Shown piece after piece: positions 14,459-18,229 of a stretch of DNA of 18,229 nucleotides. This DNA is from Flavobacteriaceae bacterium. GTDB lineage: Bacteria > Bacteroidota > Bacteroidia > Flavobacteriales > Flavobacteriaceae. The notes under the pieces are model-generated. The model was not told where the DNA came from. It did no database searches and saw only the letters and a program-made list of their open reading frames with translations. The stretch covers positions 1-18,229 of the forward strand of contig JAURFJ010000017.1 in NCBI GenBank assembly GCA_030834365.1, read 5' to 3'. Position 1 is the stretch's first letter, and the number at the start of each line of letters is the position of its first letter. The translations under genes and the position numbers were made by a program.

Positions 14459-15748
14459 TTATTCGTTGACCCAGTTCATGCGATCTTGGGCATTGAAAGC
14501 CCAAGGGGCCCCGTTATTCTCTATATTAGACATCATTGTGTTTAAATCAGCTGGTGCCGCTGCCTCCTCCATGACGATGTATTCGCGCATCTTCATGATA
14601 ATAGATAGCGGATTGATCTCTATCGGACATGCCTCAACGCAGGCGTTGCAACTGGTGCAGGCCCAAAGCTCTTCTCTGCTGATGTGATGATCTAACAAAG
14701 TGGCTTCTTGAGTGGCCGTTTCTAGGTTAGGTCTAGTCAATATCTCCGCCCTATCGCGGGTGTCCATCATAATTTTTCTTGGCGAAAGCAACTTTCCAGT
14801 TTGATTGGCCGGACAGGCCGCCGTGCACCTTCCGCATTCGGTACAACTATAGGCGTTCATAAGTTGCAACCAAGTCAGGTCGGTAACATCTTTGGCTCCA
14901 AATCGCTCTATTTCTTGTGTGGCGTCTGGCTCTTGCATACTCAACATTGCTTTAACCTCTCGAGTGACCACTTCGTTCGAAGCGAACTGCCCCTTAGGGG
15001 TTAATTGGGCGTAGAAGGTGTTGGGAAAGGCCAGCAGAATATGCAGGTGCTTAGAGTAATACAGGTAGTTTAGAAAACCCAGAATACCCAGAATGTGTGC
15101 CCACCAGGCCGAGCGCTCCAATAAAATAAGATTAGCCGTAGGCCATGAGTCAAAAAGAGGAATAAGTGTGGCGCTTACCGGAAAAAGTCCGGCCCTCAGA
15201 TAATGCGGCTCTTCTCTTATCTGCAAGGCGTAATCTGCCGCGTTCATAGTTAAAAAAAGTAGCATAAGTACTACCTCGATTACCAGAATAAGATTCGCGT
15301 CTAGTTTAGGCCAGCCATTCATTTCTGCGCTCCTAAAACGAGCAATATGAATGAGGTTTCGGCGCACCCAAAAAATAAGCACAGCAGCAATCACCGAAAT
15401 TGCAAACAACTCAAAGGCAGCAATCGCAAAATCATAGGTCGAACCCAAAAAAACGAGCACGCGATGTGTTCCGAAAATACCGTCAATCACGATCTCTAAA
15501 AGTTCAATATTGATGATGATAAACCCGAGATACACCACCAGGTGCAGAACGCCAACTAGAAGATTCCTGTGCATTTTTTGCTGCCCAAAAGCCAGGCGAA
15601 GCATGTGCATAAACCGCTCCTTCGGACGATCTAATTTACCTATGGGCTTTCCTTGTAAAATAGAGCGCGACAAGCGTCTAATATTGCGGACAAAAAGACC
15701 CACACCAAGACCAAGTAATAGCAAGAAAAGTATATTCTTTAGGCCCAT
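14459..15748 (-). CDS. Membrane protein with two 4Fe-4S clusters (HdrE/HdrC-like)
   Basis: A 429-residue inner-membrane electron-transfer protein. The N-terminal half has about five or six helices (near 5-20, 62-88, 97-128, 150-170, 213-245) and resembles the cytochrome-b-like HdrE/NarI type. Histidines at 60, 69, 95, 134, 218, 234 and 236 are near helix ends and some could bind heme; I cannot assign them. The soluble C-terminal half has two 4Fe-4S motifs: CTECGRCTAACP (Cys 302, 305, 308, 312) and CTSCNACVEACP (Cys 364, 367, 370, 374). With the CCG-domain protein just downstream this makes a compact membrane redox module, probably linking the quinone pool to an unknown cytoplasmic partner. 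The gene begins 4 bases after the MCE gene stop. Confidence 0.88.
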   Translation of the reverse strand: MGLKNILFLLLLGLGVGLFVRNIRRLSRSILQGKPIGKLDRPKERFMHMLRLAFGQQKMHRNLLVGVLHLVVYLGFIIINIELLEIVIDGIFGTHRVLVFLGSTYDFAIAAFELFAISVIAAVLIFWVRRNLIHIARFRSAEMNGWPKLDANLILVIEVVLMLLFLTMNAADYALQIREEPHYLRAGLFPVSATLIPLFDSWPTANLILLERSAWWAHILGILGFLNYLYYSKHLHILLAFPNTFYAQLTPKGQFASNEVVTREVKAMLSMQEPDATQEIERFGAKDVTDLTWLQLMNAYSCTECGRCTAACPANQTGKLLSPRKIMMDTRDRAEILTRPNLETATQEATLLDHHISREELWACTSCNACVEACPIEINPLSIIMKMREYIVMEEAAAPADLNTMMSNIENNGAPWAFNAQDRMNWVNE

Positions 15749-15752
15749 GGCA

Positions 15753-16739
15753 TCAGTTTTTTTCGCTGTTCAATGCCGAGTCGTTTTCAGGTAGTTCATA
15801 GTCTTTTTGCTTTTTACCAAAGACAGAGACCGACAAATACCGTTTTGGGTTTAAACGCAAATCTTGGAGTAACAACTCCGTCTGTTTCAAATTGGCCTTC
15901 AACGCGGTGTATAGGCCATCATCAGTGGCTAATAGCCCGAGCGTACCCTCTCCTGAATTTATTTGTTTGAGCAGGGTGTCAAGCGATCCTAGTGAAGCGT
16001 TCAAGTGGGTTATAGAAGAGGCAACTGTGGCACCGTCTAATTCAGCGGTGGCCCTTGAGAGGTTTTGAGTAAGCTTAGCGGTATTCTGCAGCGTAGAATC
16101 GATGGAAGACGCGTTAGTCTTAAGTAGTTCATTAAAAACTTTTGTGCTCTGATTGAGGGAAGTGGCCGTCTCGCTAAACTGCTTTAGGGTGTTTCGCAAG
16201 TTTTGTTGCGTTTCGCCATCTAAAACCTCGTTTAACCCCCTGACCAGAATCTCGGTCTCTATTAGCGCCTGGCTAACCTTTTGTTCGAGTGGATCCAATA
16301 TAGTTTGGACCTTATCCAACATGCCCACTTGAATACTCGAAGGCAAGGTATCACCCGACTGAACGGGCCTACCACCGTCATTGGCTACAATAATTTGCAG
16401 ACCTTTACCGCCTAAAACAGAAGTATCGTAAAGCTCCACTACCGAATTCTTCGAGAACGAATAGTCTGTCAACAACGTAAAGGTGACCAGAAGGTTTCCC
16501 TCGGGTTTCAAAAAATCGATAGCATCTACGGTGCCCACCACGTATCCATTAAGACTGACGGTCGTTCCGGTTTGAAGCCCGCCGACATTTTCATAGACAG
16601 CGTAAAGCTTTTTTGAAGAGCCAAAAAGAGAAGTTGATTTCAGGTAACTAAATCCAAGTATGAGCGCGGAAACACCTGCCAGAACAACGATCCCAGCCTT
16701 TAGTTCATTTGATAATTTTAGAAATCCTCTTTGTTTCAT
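15753..16739 (-). CDS. MCE/MlaD-family envelope lipid-transport protein
   Basis: A 328-residue protein with one N-terminal membrane helix (about 14-30, KAGIVVLAGVSALILGF) and an MCE domain (about 40-118) with YAVYENVGGLQTGTTVSLNG, VGTVDAI and LGGKGLQI. MCE proteins form rings that pass phospholipids between inner and outer membrane. The region after about 130 is helical, rich in Q, N, S, T and L, and likely forms a coiled-coil-like extension. The C-terminus is hydrophilic. Partner ABC genes (mlaE and mlaF types) are not in the window. The ATG at 16739 lies 10 bases after the amidase stop, in a cluster with cell-wall enzymes. Confidence 0.92.
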   Translation of the reverse strand: MKQRGFLKLSNELKAGIVVLAGVSALILGFSYLKSTSLFGSSKKLYAVYENVGGLQTGTTVSLNGYVVGTVDAIDFLKPEGNLLVTFTLLTDYSFSKNSVVELYDTSVLGGKGLQIIVANDGGRPVQSGDTLPSSIQVGMLDKVQTILDPLEQKVSQALIETEILVRGLNEVLDGETQQNLRNTLKQFSETATSLNQSTKVFNELLKTNASSIDSTLQNTAKLTQNLSRATAELDGATVASSITHLNASLGSLDTLLKQINSGEGTLGLLATDDGLYTALKANLKQTELLLQDLRLNPKRYLSVSVFGKKQKDYELPENDSALNSEKN

Positions 16740-16749
16740 AGCAGATGGG

Positions 16750-17760
16750 TTAGCGTGTCTTTATGACCACAAAAGCGTCTGAAAAACCCTTTTCAATAGC
16801 TTTCTTTCTTAGTAAGGCGCCTGATTCTTCAGAATTGGCCTCTCCGTAAAAATAGCGCTTTAAACCGTCTTTTTCTTCATACCAGATCGGATTTAACCCT
16901 CGAAATCTAGGGTCACCAACGGGTATACTTTTTTCGGAGGCAAAGAGTTGAACGCTGTAAACGGCATTGGTCGAAGGGCCTACAGTGTTAATCGTGTTTA
17001 ATGCAATCTCGTCTCTGTAGGTTAGGATAGCGTTGACCATAGATTTTGCCACTAAATCTTGACCTTTGGTAGAATTTAAAAAAGCCCCTTCATTCGCATT
17101 AGACAAAAACCCTGTCTCTACAAGCACAGATGGCATAATGGTTTCATAGAGCACTACGAACCCTGCTTGCTTCACTTGGCGATCGCGACGCTTGGCTGTA
17201 GCCACCATCTCGCGCTGAACATAGGCCGCTAGGCGAATACTCTGATCGAGATTCTCTTCTTGAATAGCGTTTAAAGCAATTAGGTCGCTGTTGAATTTAG
17301 CGTATTTAGACTGGTAGTTTTCTTCATTGTAGATCACCGCATTCTCGCGCTGCGCAACGGCCAAGTTTTTATCAGCCCGATGAAGACCTAATACAAATGT
17401 ACCTGCTCCGTATGCACTCGATTCGTGGGCGTCGCAATGAATAGATACAAATACGTCTGCATTTATTCGATTTGCCATAGGGCCTCTGGCATAAAGGTCG
17501 ACCGAACGATCGTCTGTACGCGAATAATGCACCTTGATTCCGGGCTCTTTAGCTAATAGTTCTCCAACTTTAAGGGCAATAGCTAGCGTTATTTTCTTCT
17601 CAACATAACCGTTATGCATGTTGCCCGGGTCTTTACCCCCGTGACCCGGATCTAAAAAAACCGTAAACGTAGGCCGCGATTGAGCACTAGCCGAAACCCA
17701 TAAGAGTAAGAATAGGCTGAAAAGCAAAAGAAACCGGAGTTTTGGCACAGTTTTACTCAT
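16750..17760 (-). CDS. N-acetylmuramoyl-L-alanine amidase with SPOR-like C-terminus
   Basis: Exported zinc amidase (Amidase_3 family) that cuts the bond between N-acetylmuramic acid and L-alanine in peptidoglycan, as in cell separation. I place the start at the ATG at 17760 (336 residues): it begins a clean signal peptide, MSKTVPKLRF plus a leucine-rich core and cleavage near ASAQS (about residue 28). An upstream ATG at 17859 in the same frame would put a 33-residue extension over the divergent promoter region and hide the signal. Zinc ligands are His40 (DPGHGGKDPG), Glu54 and His108 (SIHCDAHES); catalytic Glu215 is in VLVETGFLSN. Residues about 266-336 (YSVQLFASEKSIPV to AFVVIKTR) look like a SPOR-type peptidoglycan-binding domain. 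First gene of the minus-strand cluster. Confidence 0.94.
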   Translation of the reverse strand: MSKTVPKLRFLLLFSLFLLLWVSASAQSRPTFTVFLDPGHGGKDPGNMHNGYVEKKITLAIALKVGELLAKEPGIKVHYSRTDDRSVDLYARGPMANRINADVFVSIHCDAHESSAYGAGTFVLGLHRADKNLAVAQRENAVIYNEENYQSKYAKFNSDLIALNAIQEENLDQSIRLAAYVQREMVATAKRRDRQVKQAGFVVLYETIMPSVLVETGFLSNANEGAFLNSTKGQDLVAKSMVNAILTYRDEIALNTINTVGPSTNAVYSVQLFASEKSIPVGDPRFRGLNPIWYEEKDGLKRYFYGEANSEESGALLRKKAIEKGFSDAFVVIKTR

Positions 17761-17815
17761 ACGTAAGACGTTGAGTAAAATTAAGCAATAGCGGAGAGTT
17801 ACCACAAATATTATG

Positions 17816-17823
17816 TAAGTTTG
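17816..17823 (+). promoter_or_regulatory. Bacteroidota -7 box (TAAGTTTG) for lptD
   Basis: Exact TAnnTTTG match 46 bases before the lptD start. Transcription would begin about 17829, at the edge of the inverted repeat at 17828-17848. No clear -33 TTG at the usual spacing. Confidence 0.45.
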
Positions 17824-17827
17824 ACCC

Positions 17828-17848
17828 GAGTTTAAACGCTTTAAACTC
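17828..17848. repeat. Perfect 21-base inverted repeat in the amidase/lptD divergent gap
   Basis: GAGTTTAAA, a CGC loop, and TTTAAACTC: 9-base arms with no mismatch. It falls right at the expected start of the lptD transcript. It may be an operator for the divergent pair or a hairpin in the lptD leader. It does not look like a terminator of either neighbour, since both genes point away. Confidence 0.75.
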
Positions 17849-17857
17849 AATAAAACC

Positions 17858-17862
17858 AAGGA
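17858..17862 (+). promoter_or_regulatory. Shine-Dalgarno-like AAGGA for lptD
   Basis: AAGGA with a 7-base spacer before the TTG at 17870. Such sites are uncommon in this lineage, and this one helps fix the non-ATG start. Confidence 0.5.
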
Positions 17863-17869
17863 TTTCGTA

Positions 17870-18229
17870 TTGCAGTTCTGGCGATTCTATTTTGTGCTCT
17901 GTATAGGGTGCTTACTTCATCCCACCCTTTCTTTCGGTCAGCAAGACAGCACCTACTTGGCTCCTCAATCTAAGGGGCTCTTTATTCAGCTGCCTAGCGG
18001 ATTCGATCTACCAGAGGTTAGCCAAGAAAAAAAACAGCTACTCGATTCCCTTGTTTCCAAAGAGCGAAAGAAAACGAGTATAGCCATCTCTTCAAAACTC
18101 GAAAGCCTGATTAAATACAGTGCAAAAGACTCTGTAACCATACGGCAGGGAGAGAAGAAAATCTACCTAGCCAACGAGGCCGCGATTGACTATACCGATA
18201 CCAAGCTCACAGCGGGGGTCATCGCGATA
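17870..18229 (+). CDS. LptD-like (OstA family) outer-membrane LPS assembly protein, 5' end only
   Basis: The frame is open from TGA at 17822-17824 to the window edge, with 120 codons from TTG at 17870. The first 27 residues look like a signal peptide: QFWRFYFVLCIGCLLHP, then LSFGQQD at the cleavage region. A charged linker follows (QEKKQLLDSLVSKERKK), then an OstA/LptA-like strand pattern: LIKYSAKDSVTIRQ, KKIYLANEAAIDY and TDTKLTAGVIAI. This pattern is what I recall for Bacteroidota LptD proteins, which thread lipopolysaccharide into the outer membrane. No ATG or GTG lies between the upstream stop and the TTG; the next candidate, GTG at 17894, would cut into the signal peptide. It is divergent from the amidase. 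The large beta-barrel part lies outside the window, so the name is likely but not proven. Confidence 0.8.
   Translation, partial: MQFWRFYFVLCIGCLLHPTLSFGQQDSTYLAPQSKGLFIQLPSGFDLPEVSQEKKQLLDSLVSKERKKTSIAISSKLESLIKYSAKDSVTIRQGEKKIYLANEAAIDYTDTKLTAGVIAI

Noticed and set aside
17761..17859. 33-residue N-terminal extension of the amidase from an upstream ATG at 17859
   Set aside because: It would hide a clear signal peptide that begins at the ATG at 17760, and it overlaps the promoter box and inverted repeat of the divergent gene.
1..18229. CRISPR arrays, insertion sequences, phage genes, tRNA or rRNA genes
   Set aside because: No regularly spaced repeats, transposase or integrase motifs, or RNA gene patterns were seen; genes fill nearly the whole window and no gap exceeds about 210 bases.

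Overview
This window looks like a chromosomal segment of a member of the Bacteroidota, most likely the order Flavobacteriales. The evidence is the protein families (long-form PurC, BshA of the bacillithiol pathway, a GH3/beta-lactamase fusion, a Bacteroidota-type MCE protein and the start of an LptD-like gene), several promoter boxes of the Bacteroidota form TAnnTTTG, weak or absent Shine-Dalgarno sites, and close packing of genes. Almost everything is housekeeping or cell-envelope metabolism. I see no phage, insertion sequence, CRISPR array, tRNA or rRNA, and no obvious undescribed defence or mobile system.

Left part (1-6659). On the minus strand phoH (728-1690) is followed 10 bases later by purC, which runs off the left edge. 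Diverging from phoH is a SAM hydroxide adenosyltransferase gene (1772-2614). It is followed by dnaN (2655-3773) and mnmE (3782-5164), a likely operon, and by an MFS transporter gene (5195-6451). Between the MFS gene and the next gene lies a decayed 3' end of a cysteine synthase (cysM-like) gene with one internal in-frame stop, the clearest oddity in the window.

Middle (6660-9072). Two plus-strand genes encode UDP-glucose 6-dehydrogenase and a UDP-glucuronate 4-epimerase-like enzyme. Together they would convert UDP-glucose to UDP-glucuronate and then UDP-galacturonate, precursors of acidic surface polysaccharide. The dehydrogenase resembles animal UGDH very closely.

Right part (9073-17760). 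A tight minus-strand cluster reads, in transcription order: N-acetylmuramoyl-L-alanine amidase, MCE/MlaD-like protein, membrane Fe-S protein, CCG-domain Fe-S protein, a conserved 160-residue protein of unknown function, a secreted GH3/beta-lactamase fusion, and bshA. Spacings from the amidase to the GH3 gene are 1-11 bases, so they are probably co-transcribed. bshA is 38 bases further on and has its own palindromic promoter-like site. The cluster mixes peptidoglycan cleavage and recycling, envelope lipid transport, a membrane electron-transfer module and a thiol-cofactor enzyme. At 17870 a divergent lptD-like gene starts and runs off the right edge; the divergent gap holds a perfect 21-base inverted repeat.

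Functions rest on motif recognition by eye, not on database searches. Promoter calls rest on short motif matches only.
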